NCBI RefSeq assembly: GCF_000159035.1
Contig: NZ_DS999575.1
Coordinates: 198,921-248,566 of the forward strand
Origin: Actinomyces urogenitalis DSM 15434
Lineage (GTDB): Bacteria; Actinomycetota; Actinomycetes; Actinomycetales; Actinomycetaceae
Direction: 5' to 3'
Length of the DNA: 49,646 bases
Part shown: positions 8,063-17,513 of the stretch, piece after piece
Position numbering within the stretch: position 1 is the first letter of the stretch
How the letters are laid out: each line of letters starts with the position of its first letter
Position numbers and translations under genes: made by a program
The notes under the pieces: generated by a model
The model's input: only the letters and a program-made list of their open reading frames with translations
What the model was told of the DNA's origin: nothing
The model's database searches: none

Positions 8063-10059
8063 CGACGGCGCTAGCCTGCCTCACCGCCCTCCTGCTCCTT
8101 GGAGGGCCCGGGGCCCTGATCGGGCGTGCCAGCGGCCTGCGCGGCGCGGTGCTCGCAGCAGCCAGCCTGCCGCTGAGCTGCGCCGTCATCGGCCTGGCAG
8201 AGATCACCGCCGGATACCTTAGGCTTGCCTGGCTTCCTTGGGGCTGGGAGGTCACGGTCGTGCTGGGCGTGGCCCTGACGGCCCTGACCTGGGGGGTGCT
8301 ACGCCTGCCTGCCTGGCTGCGACAGGGGAAGATCCAGTTGGACAGACCTGCGCAGACAGCCTCCGTCGGCCACGCGGTCGTCCTGGATGGAGCCGCTCCG
8401 TCCTGGGCACTGCCGCTGGCCGCAGCGGCAGCCGCCTGCCTCGTGGGGGCAGGGCTGCTCGTCGGCGGAGGCGCAAGCGGCCCAGCTCAGGCCTTCGACG
8501 CGATCTTCCACCTCAGCGCGGCCCAGGAGATCCGCCAGGGTGGTAACGCCTCGAGCCTGGGTGGGCTCGCTGCGCTCTACCACGGGCAGAAGGTCTACTA
8601 CCCGACGGTGTGGCACGGCGTCGTTGCGCTGCTGCCGGGCACGGTCCCTCAGGCTTCCAACGCACTGGTCCTCATACTCGCCGCAGTGGCATGGCCCGTG
8701 GGAGTGGGCGGACTCGTGACGGCGGTGCTAGGGCGTAGGCAGTGGGCGAGTGTGGTGACGATGCTGGCGGCGGCAAGCACCGTGGGTGCACCGACCGTGC
8801 TTCTCACCACCCTGAGCGTGTGGCCCTACGCGCTGTCCGTGGTCTGCCTGCCTGGGGTACTTGCCCTTGTCGCGTGGGCCAGGCGCTCAGCACAGTGGGG
8901 CCCAGGGCTGGTCCTGGTCGCGGAGGCGGCTGCAGGCACTGTGCTGGCACACGGGTCCGGGGCCTTCAACCTCCTGGCGCTCGCGGTGCCGGTGGCGACG
9001 ACGGCGACGGTACGGGGTGCGCGTCGACGCCTCCGTGTGACGGCGGGACTGGTGAGCCTGGCGCTGGCGCTGGCGCTGGCGCTGGTGAGCGGCGTCTGGG
9101 CGATGCGTGCACCGATCGCGTCCCTCCTCGGCTACGAGAGGCCTGGAGGTAGCGCCGTAGGCACCCTGGCCCAGGCCGTGGCTGACGCGCCGATGTACGG
9201 GCCGCTCGCCTGGCACGGTGTGCCGACGGGGCTGGTGGTAACGGCCCTGGCCGTTATCGGATGGCGTCACAGACGATCGCGCGCTGGTGTGGTGACCTGG
9301 ACGGCAACGGCGCTCACGGCCCTGGCACTCGTGACGTTGGTCGGCGGTCCGCAGTGGGGTGGACGCCAGATCGGCAGTCTGTGGTACCTGCAGAAGTCGC
9401 GGGTGGAGCCCTTAGTCATCATCCCGGGTCTGGTTGCGGCCGGGCTCGGGATCCAGGTACTGGTCGCGCGTTGGCGTGACCGAGGACGCGACACACGGTG
9501 CGTGGCCGCCGTGCTGTGCGCTGGTGCGCTCGCGATGGGGGCAGCCCGCCTCCCGCTGACAACGGGGTTGAGCCAGAGCGTGCACGCAGAGGACCAGATC
9601 GCCTTCGGCACCCTGACCACGCGGGAGGAGCTGGCCTTTTACGACCGGGTCGCTGACAAGCTGCCCGAGGGTGCCGTGGTGGTCGGAGCGCCGTCGCTGG
9701 GCGCCTCCTACCTGTGGTCGCAGGCGGGGGTGCGGGTGGTGTACCCCATGAGGTCAGGACCGGAGGACGGTACTGCTGAGGACGTCCTGGCGGCGGCTGA
9801 GCCTGAGCTCGTGCCGGGGTCACGCACCTGCGAGGCCCTGACTGGGCTCGGAGCCCGCTACTACCTGCGCGTTGAGCGTGAGAGTGCTGGTCTGCGCTAC
9901 GGCAACGCTCCCCTGCGCTGGGACAAGAACCTGGCCGCCTGGCCCGATGACGGTCTGAGGCTGGTCGACGCCCAGACCACCTCCCGAGGTCAGGTGAGCC
10001 TGTGGGAGGTCACAGGATGTGACCGGGGACAGGGACCACAGGGCCCACAAAGGCCGTAG
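8059..10059 (+). CDS. Second polytopic membrane protein, DUF6541-like, paralogue of 4515-6677
   Basis: A 666-residue polytopic membrane protein with the same plan as the product of 4515-6677: many helices, then a soluble C-terminal part of about 140 residues. The shared loop reads FDAIFHLSAAQEI..GNASSLGGLAALYH..YYPTVWHGVVALLP, matching the D-I-x-H, G-N-A-S-S-L and P-x-V-W-H positions of the paralogue. Both C-termini end with a similar L-x-D..VSLWEVTGCD / ARVWEITACD motif. The GTG at 8059 overlaps the previous stop (GTGA) and is preferred over an upstream GTG at 8020 that adds a charged tail. One transmembrane segment is coded by a hexanucleotide repeat (9061-9084). A GT-C transferase role is an inference. 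Confidence 0.75.
   Translation: MTTALACLTALLLLGGPGALIGRASGLRGAVLAAASLPLSCAVIGLAEITAGYLRLAWLPWGWEVTVVLGVALTALTWGVLRLPAWLRQGKIQLDRPAQTASVGHAVVLDGAAPSWALPLAAAAAACLVGAGLLVGGGASGPAQAFDAIFHLSAAQEIRQGGNASSLGGLAALYHGQKVYYPTVWHGVVALLPGTVPQASNALVLILAAVAWPVGVGGLVTAVLGRRQWASVVTMLAAASTVGAPTVLLTTLSVWPYALSVVCLPGVLALVAWARRSAQWGPGLVLVAEAAAGTVLAHGSGAFNLLALAVPVATTATVRGARRRLRVTAGLVSLALALALALVSGVWAMRAPIASLLGYERPGGSAVGTLAQAVADAPMYGPLAWHGVPTGLVVTALAVIGWRHRRSRAGVVTWTATALTALALVTLVGGPQWGGRQIGSLWYLQKSRVEPLVIIPGLVAAGLGIQVLVARWRDRGRDTRCVAAVLCAGALAMGAARLPLTTGLSQSVHAEDQIAFGTLTTREELAFYDRVADKLPEGAVVVGAPSLGASYLWSQAGVRVVYPMRSGPEDGTAEDVLAAAEPELVPGSRTCEALTGLGARYYLRVERESAGLRYGNAPLRWDKNLAAWPDDGLRLVDAQTTSRGQVSLWEVTGCDRGQGPQGPQRP
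9061..9084 (+). repeat. Hexanucleotide tandem repeat (GCGCTG)4 in a membrane helix
   Basis: Four exact copies of GCGCTG stand inside the coding sequence of the second DUF6541-like protein and encode alternating Ala-Leu in a transmembrane helix. The unit is 6 bp, so copy changes would keep the frame and only lengthen or shorten the helix by two residues per unit. Confidence 0.8.
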
Positions 10060-10097
10060 CAACAGCCGTGACAGTGACGGGTTGCCCCGTGCTCAGC

Positions 10098-10103
10098 TAA
10101 GGT
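10098..10103 (+). promoter_or_regulatory. Possible -10 box before the phosphoglycerol-transferase-like gene
   Basis: TAAGGT fits the TANNNT -10 pattern found before several genes here. It would start transcription near 10111 and give a leader of about 35 nt before the ATG at 10145. It is the main reason to prefer that ATG to the in-frame ATG at 10019, which lies inside the previous gene. Confidence 0.35.
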
Positions 10104-10144
10104 TGACGCAGATTTTACGGCGGACAACGGAACGGCTTGAGCTG

Positions 10145-11995
10145 ATGGCGCTTCTCATTCAGCTGGTGGTGGCAGCGGTGTCTGCCGCTGCTCTCGCTCC
10201 GGTCCTGCGGATGCGGCGCTCGTGGGAGGCTGCGGTCCGTCGCTCCGTGACGACCTCATTGGCTGCAGCTGTCGTCGTCACTCTCATAGTGGCCTTCGGT
10301 GCGAGCGACCATCTGCTCTACACCGCGAAGCGGCTCCCGTACGTCTACAAGTACACGGTGGTGTACCTGGCGGTGTGGATCCCTCTTGCTCTGTGGTCAC
10401 TGGCCTTGGGCGGGGTCCTGCGGCTGCGTCGAGACCCGGAGGGTCTTGTGTGGTGGAAGCGTGTGCTGTGGGCGGTCGGCAGCGCGCTCGTGTACGCCGT
10501 GGCCGGGCTACTGGGCTTCGGCACGAGGTGGGTCTCAACGTACTTCGGTGAGGTTGATGCCGACGAGGTGGTGTTCACCCTCACCACCGGGCGGACCAAC
10601 TCGACGTCTGAGGTGACCAGCCAGGTCATCAACTACGTGGTGGCGCCCACCGTGTGCGCGGCTGCGATCGGTCTGGTGATCGGGTTGTGGGACATGCGTC
10701 TGGTGCTGCGCAGCGCGACGGGGCGTGACAGGGTCATGCCTGCCAAGGCGGTGCGTCGCGTGGCGGCTGTCACCGGGGTCCTTGCGGTGGCAGCCACCGG
10801 CACCTGGTTTACTCGGGCTCTTCCGGTGAAGGAGATTCTCTTCCCGGCAGCGCCGTCGACCTTTATCGAGGACAACTACGTCGACCCGGGCTCCGTGCAG
10901 CTGTCCTGGCCGACGCAGAAGCGAAATCTCATTCAGATCTTCCTTGAGTCCTATGAGAACACCTTCTATAGCACTGTTCAGGGTGGCGGGATGCCAGTGG
11001 ACCTCATGCCTGATCTTGCGGAGCTGACGGAGGAGAGCATCAGCTTCTCCAACACCGAGCTCAAGGGAGGGTTTCACCAGCTGCCTGGAGCGACCTTCAC
11101 GGTCGGGGGCCTGCTTGCCCAGACCTCAGGTGTGGCCTTGAAGTCGCCTGTCCTGGCAACTGATATCCAGCAGTTCAACTTCCCTGACTTTGCGACCGTT
11201 GGTGACCTGCTTAAGGAACAGGGGTACACCAACGAGATCATGATGGCTGCGAACGCTGACTTTGGTGCCAAGCGCGACCTGTTCCAGGATCATGGAGCCT
11301 TTAAGATCTTTGATCACGTCTATGCGACCCAGAACGGTTACCTCCCTGAGGACTACTCCGTGTGGTGGGGGTACGAGGACGACAAGATGTATGAGTTCGC
11401 CAAGCAGGAGCTCACACAGCTGGCGGCTCAAGGCGATCCCTTCTATTTCATCCTCGAGAACGCGGACACGCACTTCCCCGACGGTTATCTCTCCGAGGAG
11501 GTGACGGAACGGCCCCATGCCGAGCAGCTGTCTAACGTGGTCCTGCACTCTCAGCAGCAGGTGACGGCTCTGGTTCGGTGGATCCAGGAGCAACCCTTCT
11601 ACGACAACACGACCATTGTCATCACTGGTGACCACCTTTATATGGATGACTCCTACTTTGAACGCGTAGGGGTGAGCGCAGACTATGATCGGACGGTTGT
11701 CAACCTCATCGTCAACCCTGCGCCCGGAGTGACGGCGGAGGGGCCAGTGACTAACCGGAGCTTTACCTCGGTCGATATCTTCCCCACGACCCTGGCCGCG
11801 ATGGGGGTGGGGATCAAGGGTGATCGTCTGGGCCTGGGGACCAATATGTTCTCGTTGAGCCAGACCCTGGCCGAAGAGCTTGGTGTTGACACGCTTAGCG
11901 AGAGGCTCAATGACTCGTCCGAGTTCTATAACGCGCACATCAAGGTCAAGATCGTTCCCAGCGCGGATGAGGCACAAGGCACGATAACCGGCTAG
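10145..11995 (+). CDS. Phosphoglycerol transferase / LTA-synthase-like sulfatase-fold membrane enzyme
   Basis: A 616-residue protein with about five N-terminal membrane helices and an extracytoplasmic alkaline-phosphatase/sulfatase-fold domain from about residue 255. The metal-binding acid is in IQIFLESYENT (about residue 268). The catalytic threonine is in PGATFTVGGLLAQTSG (Thr317), and a late metal site is in VITGDHLYMD (about 496). The motif set is closer to OpgB/MdoB-type phosphoglycerol transferase than to Bacillus LtaS. It should move glycerol-phosphate, or another phosphopolyol, from a lipid to a glycan outside the membrane. I chose the ATG at 10145; an in-frame ATG at 10019 would add 42 polar residues from within the upstream gene. 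The gene directly precedes the pce homologue, whose pneumococcal counterpart acts on teichoic acid. Confidence 0.82.
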   Translation: MALLIQLVVAAVSAAALAPVLRMRRSWEAAVRRSVTTSLAAAVVVTLIVAFGASDHLLYTAKRLPYVYKYTVVYLAVWIPLALWSLALGGVLRLRRDPEGLVWWKRVLWAVGSALVYAVAGLLGFGTRWVSTYFGEVDADEVVFTLTTGRTNSTSEVTSQVINYVVAPTVCAAAIGLVIGLWDMRLVLRSATGRDRVMPAKAVRRVAAVTGVLAVAATGTWFTRALPVKEILFPAAPSTFIEDNYVDPGSVQLSWPTQKRNLIQIFLESYENTFYSTVQGGGMPVDLMPDLAELTEESISFSNTELKGGFHQLPGATFTVGGLLAQTSGVALKSPVLATDIQQFNFPDFATVGDLLKEQGYTNEIMMAANADFGAKRDLFQDHGAFKIFDHVYATQNGYLPEDYSVWWGYEDDKMYEFAKQELTQLAAQGDPFYFILENADTHFPDGYLSEEVTERPHAEQLSNVVLHSQQQVTALVRWIQEQPFYDNTTIVITGDHLYMDDSYFERVGVSADYDRTVVNLIVNPAPGVTAEGPVTNRSFTSVDIFPTTLAAMGVGIKGDRLGLGTNMFSLSQTLAEELGVDTLSERLNDSSEFYNAHIKVKIVPSADEAQGTITG

Positions 11996-12058
11996 CGGTG
12001 CCAGCAGTCTGTAGGAAGAAATCTGGTTCCCCAGCCGACCTGATCCCGACAGTGCTCT

Positions 12059-13617
12059 ATGGTTGCGGACCTTGTCGCGTCATTGTTTGTCGTCTTTCCT
12101 GCGCCTGGGGCTGTAGCAGCCAGCGGGAGGCGATTCATGTCATGGCCTTCGCGGGATCTGATGCCATCATCCTGGAGAGTAACGGCCGCTTTGCGTTTGT
12201 GGACTCGGGTGAAGATCGTGACTATCCGAACGGCTCAGATCCTCGCTACCTTCTTCGTCCGCATACCGTCACCTCGGGCCCGGACTATGAAGGAGAGCCC
12301 TGGCGGTACCTAGGACAGATCGGCGTCAACGCATCAGATGCCGACTTCTATATCGGTACGCATCCTCACTCGGATCATATCGGCACGGCAGACACCGTCA
12401 TCGAGCGATACAGGCCGAAGAGGATCTACGCTCCTGAGTACTGACCTATGGATCTCCGACTCGGCGCGGCTGTGGGACAAGCAGTACATCTACGACCAGC
12501 TCGTCGAGGCAGGGAGCAAAGCGGGGAAGGATTATGGTGCCTTGCTGATCCAGCGGCGCCGGTTGTCCCTGATCCTTCTGCGTTCCATACTGCTTTCCCG
12601 GTCTTTGAGCTCGGAGACATGCAAGTCGAGATCGTCAGCTACTCCGAGGACTACAAGTATCCCGGCGCGTTGTCGGACGCCAATCTCATGTCCTGGGGCG
12701 TCAAGGTCACGGCGCACGGCAAGACGGCATTCTTGTCGGGCGATATCGAGAAGACCGATGGGGATGAGAGCCGTCTAGCAACTGAGATCGGGAAGGTCGA
12801 CTTCCTCAAGCTCGGGCACCACGGTCTCGCCACCTCAAACAGTGAGGAGTTCCTCGAGGCTCTTGATCCGGAGTTTGCTGTTCAGACGGGCTCATACTCC
12901 TACATGTTCAGCGACACGGTTGATGTCCTCAATCGTCGTGGTGTCAGCTGGTACCCGGCAGACGAGATCCGCTCGAATGGCAGTAAGGCCGTGGTCCTCA
13001 CCATGGATGAGAGCTCTGTGGCTATCGCTGGGGTCAAGACGTCTCTCGTCTATCGCTGGCGAGCCTCGCCGGGACCTCATGTCACGGCCTATCTAGGAGG
13101 AAAGGCCGCTCCTCAACAGGGATGGAAGAAGCTCTGGGGGCAGTACTACTGGTTCAACGGCAAGCCTGACGCAAGTGAGAACACGTGGGTCCAGGACCAG
13201 GGACGGTGGTACTACCTCACCGACACCGGCGTGATGGCGACTGGGTGGGCCAAGGACGGTGTGACGTGGTACTTCTTCGAGGCCTCTGGCGCGATGCGCT
13301 CCGGCGGTTGGATGAAGCAGGGAGGTACCTGGTACTACCTGGGCGCTGACGGCGCTATGAGGACTGGGTGGCAGGATATCGGTGGGGCTCGTTACTACCT
13401 GCAACCCAGTGGTGCGATGGCGACCGGTTGGGTGAAGGTGGACGGTGCCTGGTACTTCCTCCATCCCAATGGTGCGATAGCAACCGGGTGGCAGAGTGTC
13501 GCTGGCACCTGGTACTACCTGGGTACGGATGGTGTGATGGTCGACAAAGACACCGTCGTCATTGATGGCCGTGAGTCTCGTTTTGCTAGCAGTGGAGCAT
13601 GGCTCGGGTATGCCTGA
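12059..13617 (+). pseudogene. pce: Frameshifted choline-binding phosphorylcholine esterase (Pce/CbpE homologue)
   Basis: A metallo-beta-lactamase-fold domain joined to C-terminal choline-binding repeats, the plan of pneumococcal Pce/CbpE, which removes phosphocholine from teichoic acid. The reading frame changes three times. A signal-peptide-like start (MVADLVASLFVVFPAPG) is in one frame from 12059. From about 12125 to 12444 the frame with GSDAIILESNGRFAFVDSG and the zinc motif THPHSDH is used, ending at TGA 12442-12444. The segment WISDSARLWDKQYIYDQ is read in the first frame to about 12540. The remainder to 13617 is back in the second frame, with FLSGDIE, LGHHG and about six repeats of the GTWYYL..GAMATGW type. 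As assembled it cannot make a complete enzyme from one frame. The last long open stretch (12448-13617) could still give an orphan fragment. Assembly error is the main alternative. Confidence 0.8.
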
Positions 13618-13663
13618 TGTTGTTTTGGACGTGAAGTCTAGGCACCGACCGGCTTCAGGACGC

Positions 13664-13669
13664 TAGCCT
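13664..13669 (+). promoter_or_regulatory. -10 box for a leaderless start of the lipoprotein gene
   Basis: TAGCCT ends 6 nt before the GTG at 13676, and no ribosome site is visible. The spacing matches the other -10/start pairs in this window, so the lipoprotein mRNA is probably leaderless. Confidence 0.5.
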
Positions 13670-13675
13670 CGAGTT

Positions 13676-14245
13676 GTGAGGCATCATGTTCTTTCCGCAG
13701 CCCTTAGCGTCGCACTTCTCGTCCTTGGCTCTGCAGCCTGCACAAGTCCCGGCTCTGATCCGGTAGGGGCTCAGCGGCCAAGTGCAGCCTCCTCGGCGGC
13801 TCCTGTTCCATCCGGGCCTCCCCAGACCATCGCACCGACGAATGGATGTGCTGCGATGGATTCGATTCTCGCTGAAGCCCTCTCGACGACCTCGGAGGGC
13901 CAGGCATTTTCAGCAGATGTTGCCGCTGGACAGGACTCGCAGTCGCACTGGCTGGCCTTCGTGACACTGGTTGACGGCCAGTACCGGTCGCAGCTGGAGG
14001 ACGCGGCTGGAGGTGATGAGACCGCACAGGCCGCCATCCAGGCTCTCGATGACTATGTCATGATTACTACGCGCCTGTCTCAGGGGGAGATCCCGGAGTT
14101 CGCTGATGAACGAGAAGCGGAGATGGCTGTCAAGGAGGGGCGAGACCCGGAAGTGAATCCGGCACATCAGGAAGCCGCTGACACCCAGGTCGCCGCACAC
14201 ACCACCTTGACGGCCTGCATGCCGTCCTGGCCTGTGGTCTTCTAG
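13676..14245 (+). CDS. Small secreted lipoprotein of unknown function
   Basis: A 189-residue protein with a signal peptide and lipobox LGSAAC (Cys at about residue 22), so it should be anchored by lipid to the outer face of the membrane. A Ser/Pro/Ala-rich linker follows to about residue 58. After it comes a helical domain of about 130 residues with two cysteines (GCAAMDS and TACMPSW) that could form a disulfide. I recognise no family. It lies between the pce homologue and the choline-binding NlpC/P60 gene, so a role at the envelope fits, but there is no direct evidence for one. The GTG start follows a -10 box at leaderless spacing. A strong hairpin follows the stop. Confidence 0.72.
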   Translation: MRHHVLSAALSVALLVLGSAACTSPGSDPVGAQRPSAASSAAPVPSGPPQTIAPTNGCAAMDSILAEALSTTSEGQAFSADVAAGQDSQSHWLAFVTLVDGQYRSQLEDAAGGDETAQAAIQALDDYVMITTRLSQGEIPEFADEREAEMAVKEGRDPEVNPAHQEAADTQVAAHTTLTACMPSWPVVF

Positions 14246-14262
14246 ACGACGTGAACGAGAAG

Positions 14263-14311
14263 TGCTATGAGGGGGCTGTCCGGAAAGCTCCGGGCAGCCC
14301 CCCTCATAGCA
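14263..14311. terminator. Strong hairpin terminator between convergent genes
   Basis: TGCTATGAGGGGGCTG (14263-14278) pairs with the complementary arm ending at 14311 (CAGCCCCCCTCATAGCA), with a nested CCGG/CCGG stem at the top. It lies between the stop of the lipoprotein gene (14245) and the stop of the minus-strand hydrolase gene (14329), so it can end transcription from both sides. A clear T-run is lacking on both strands. Confidence 0.75.
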
Positions 14312-14328
14312 TTGTGGGTGCGCATGGA

Positions 14329-16194
14329 TCACGGGAAGGGACGAACCACCTCCGGGGCAATGGCTCCCCAGGAGTACCCTGCAGTGACGTTGTCAATTCG
14401 TGCAGGCCGCCCCATGTAGTCGGTGTGGATCACCTGGTCGTTGCCAAGGTAGATCGAGACATGGACGACGGTCCCTCTGCTGCGATAGAAGACGATGTCC
14501 CCGCGCTGTCGCTGACTGAAGGGGACGTGCATGAACCCCTGGTAGGCGTAGAGCTCGCGGGACGTGCGGTAGGCCGGCCACGCGTGCTTGATGACGTTGA
14601 TGGGCTGAGGGTCCATGCCACCGTGGTACAGCGACTGGAGCACCAGTCCGGAGCAGTCAAAGCCAAGACCGTAGGTACCCGCTCCGCCCCACGTGTATGA
14701 GGAGCCGAGCTGGTTCCAGGCATAGCCGATCATCGCCTCGATGCGCTCACTCCTGGTCGCGCTCAGCCCGATCGGTGTGGCCTGGTACTGGTCCACCCAC
14801 CAGGAGAAGCCGGTTCCCATGGCGTTCCAGGTCTGCTGGTCAACAACACCAGTCTGAGGGAGCCCTGCTCGCCTCTGAAAGTTTCGGACAGCATTCTGAA
14901 AGGTCCCGTTGGCGGTTGCCAAGGCGCTTCCATTACTAATGCCTAGACGCTGCTGGACGATACGGACCTTGACACCGTTCATCCCCGGCGTCAGCTCGTT
15001 CGTGGCCCAGCCAAGGGGAGTAATACGATCGGTCGGCTGCAGATAGCCAGCAGGAGCGGTGTACCCGATCCACGCCCCGCTCGGGCTCAGGTTGTAGGTC
15101 CCGCCGTTTACGGTGATGGTGCCGGTGGCCATCTTGCCGGTGGTGGGGTCGAGGTAGTACCAGGTGCCGCCAAGGTCCAGCCAACCTTTAGCGAGATCCC
15201 CCGAAGAGGTGTAGTAGTACCAAGCACCGTCGATCTTGGTCCACCCGGTAGCCATGGCGCCTGAGCCGGTGAGGTAGTAGGTCTTGCCGTCCACGGTGAT
15301 GGTGCCGGTGGCCATCTTGCCGGTGGTGGGGTCGAGGTAGTACCAGGTGCTGCCGAGCTGGAGCCATCCGGTAGCCATGTGACCGTCACCGTGGAGGTAG
15401 TACCAGGTGCTGCCGAGCTGGAGCCATCCGGTAGCCATGTGACCGTCGCCGTGGAGGTAGTACCAGTGCGAGCCCACCTTTGCCCAGCCGCTGTGCATGT
15501 GTCCGTCGGAGGGGTCGAGGTAGTACCAGGTGCTGGCGACCTTGGCCCATCCCCTCGCCATGGCGCCGGAGCCGGTGAGGTAGTACCAGGCGTCACCATC
15601 CTTGAACCAGCCGGTGTGCATGGCTCCGGAGGCGGTGAGGTAGTAGGTGCTTCCGCCTGTGTCGAGCCAGCCGGTGGCCATCTTGCCGGTGGCGGGGTCG
15701 AGGTAGTACCAGGTGCTGGCGACCTTGGCCCATCCCCTCGCCATGGCGCCGGAGCCGGTGAGGTAGTACCAGGCGTCACCATCCTTGAACCAGCCCGTCC
15801 GCATCCATCCGGAGCCGTCAAAGGCGTAGAGGCTGCCCTCAACCTCGCCCCACACGCCGTGCGGGTACGAGCCGTCATTGTCTCGCCACCACCAGCGACT
15901 GCCTGAGGCTATCCATCGGCCTTGCCCGGTCAGCCTGACGGGTGACTGGGCGCTACCGTCAGCCTCAGGGGCCTGGGACGGGACCGGAGGCTGAGAAGTA
16001 CTGTCCGATCCAGTGCCGACCGTCTCCTGCTGCTGGGGGGAGATGGTGGTCGTAGGCATCGGTGTGGACGCCACGTCATCGGCGTGCGCCGGGATAGCGA
16101 CGCCGAGGGCGAGGGTGAGGACAGCAAGCGGGACGTACGCTGTGCGCAGGCGTCGAGACGATAATGTCACTATATCGGGCGTGATTGTCATCAT
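14329..16194 (-). CDS. Choline-binding NlpC/P60 cell-wall hydrolase
   Basis: A 621-residue secreted protein. A signal peptide (cleavage near AHADD, about residue 39) and a Ser/Pro/Gln linker lead into about 13 choline-binding repeats of 20-21 residues (about residues 90-380; WYYLTGSGAMARGW type). A peptidoglycan-binding helical domain follows (about 400-455, VKVRIVQQRLG..GTFQNAVRNFQ). Last is an NlpC/P60 domain with catalytic Cys514 in FDCSGL and His578 in VVHVSIYLG. It should cut peptide bonds in peptidoglycan while the repeats hold it on phosphocholine-bearing glycan. The first of two adjacent ATGs (16194) is used; no good ribosome site is seen next to it. The longer open frame to 16560 runs antisense-like into rmlB and is rejected. 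It lies only 38 bp after rmlB on the same strand. Confidence 0.88.
   Translation of the reverse strand: MMTITPDIVTLSSRRLRTAYVPLAVLTLALGVAIPAHADDVASTPMPTTTISPQQQETVGTGSDSTSQPPVPSQAPEADGSAQSPVRLTGQGRWIASGSRWWWRDNDGSYPHGVWGEVEGSLYAFDGSGWMRTGWFKDGDAWYYLTGSGAMARGWAKVASTWYYLDPATGKMATGWLDTGGSTYYLTASGAMHTGWFKDGDAWYYLTGSGAMARGWAKVASTWYYLDPSDGHMHSGWAKVGSHWYYLHGDGHMATGWLQLGSTWYYLHGDGHMATGWLQLGSTWYYLDPTTGKMATGTITVDGKTYYLTGSGAMATGWTKIDGAWYYYTSSGDLAKGWLDLGGTWYYLDPTTGKMATGTITVNGGTYNLSPSGAWIGYTAPAGYLQPTDRITPLGWATNELTPGMNGVKVRIVQQRLGISNGSALATANGTFQNAVRNFQRRAGLPQTGVVDQQTWNAMGTGFSWWVDQYQATPIGLSATRSERIEAMIGYAWNQLGSSYTWGGAGTYGLGFDCSGLVLQSLYHGGMDPQPINVIKHAWPAYRTSRELYAYQGFMHVPFSQRQRGDIVFYRSRGTVVHVSIYLGNDQVIHTDYMGRPARIDNVTAGYSWGAIAPEVVRPFP
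15110..15795 (-). repeat. DNA repeats coding the choline-binding motifs, with a 183-bp higher-order period
   Basis: Within the hydrolase gene the 60/63-bp repeat units are themselves grouped. A 102-bp block at 15511-15612 recurs without change at 15694-15795. A block of about 58 bp starting at 15110 recurs at 15293. Both pairs are 183 bp apart, that is three units (60+63+60). A 60-bp unit at 15361-15420 is followed by a near-identical copy at 15421-15466 (one A/G difference). Such arrays expand and contract by recombination. Confidence 0.85.
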
Positions 16195-16232
16195 GCAGTA
16201 ATTCGGGGCGTCTCCTGACAGGCCTGGAGCTG

Positions 16233-17345
<1,113 letters not shown>

Positions 17346-17353
17346 TCATCCGG

Positions 17354-17380
17354 TACATGAGCATGAACAACATGCATGTA
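17354..17380. promoter_or_regulatory. Dyad of CATG elements between rmlB and the amidase gene
   Basis: In the 285-bp divergent region 17229-17513 there is a dyad: TACATG-AG-CATG (17354-17365), the spacer AACAA, then CATGCATGTA (17371-17380). The arms are complementary except for a 2-nt bulge. It could be an operator for either gene. I see no riboswitch, small gene or clear -10 box elsewhere in this region. Confidence 0.35.
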
Positions 17381-17513
17381 GTTACGTGATCCTCCTCAAT
17401 TGGCCGTTTCTTGCGGTGGAATCTCAGTATCGTTCCCACTAGTCACATCAGTCACGGCTGCCCCACACGTCTCGGCGATGTGGGAACTCCTTCACGTGCC
17501 GAAAGGACCCTCC

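Noticed and set aside
10019-10144. Longer N-terminus for the phosphoglycerol-transferase-like protein from ATG 10019
   Set aside because: The added 42 residues are charged, overlap the end of the upstream gene, and precede the probable -10 box TAAGGT; ATG 10145 starts directly at the first membrane helix.
12448-13617. A separate intact choline-binding gene starting at 12448
   Set aside because: Its first 30 or so residues are out of frame with the Pce-like sequence, which continues in another frame. It lacks a signal peptide and the zinc motif, so it is the 3' part of a broken gene.
15110-15795. CRISPR-like or satellite repeat array
   Set aside because: The repeats have no spacers, are 60/63 bp, stay in frame and encode the choline-binding motif of a hydrolase.
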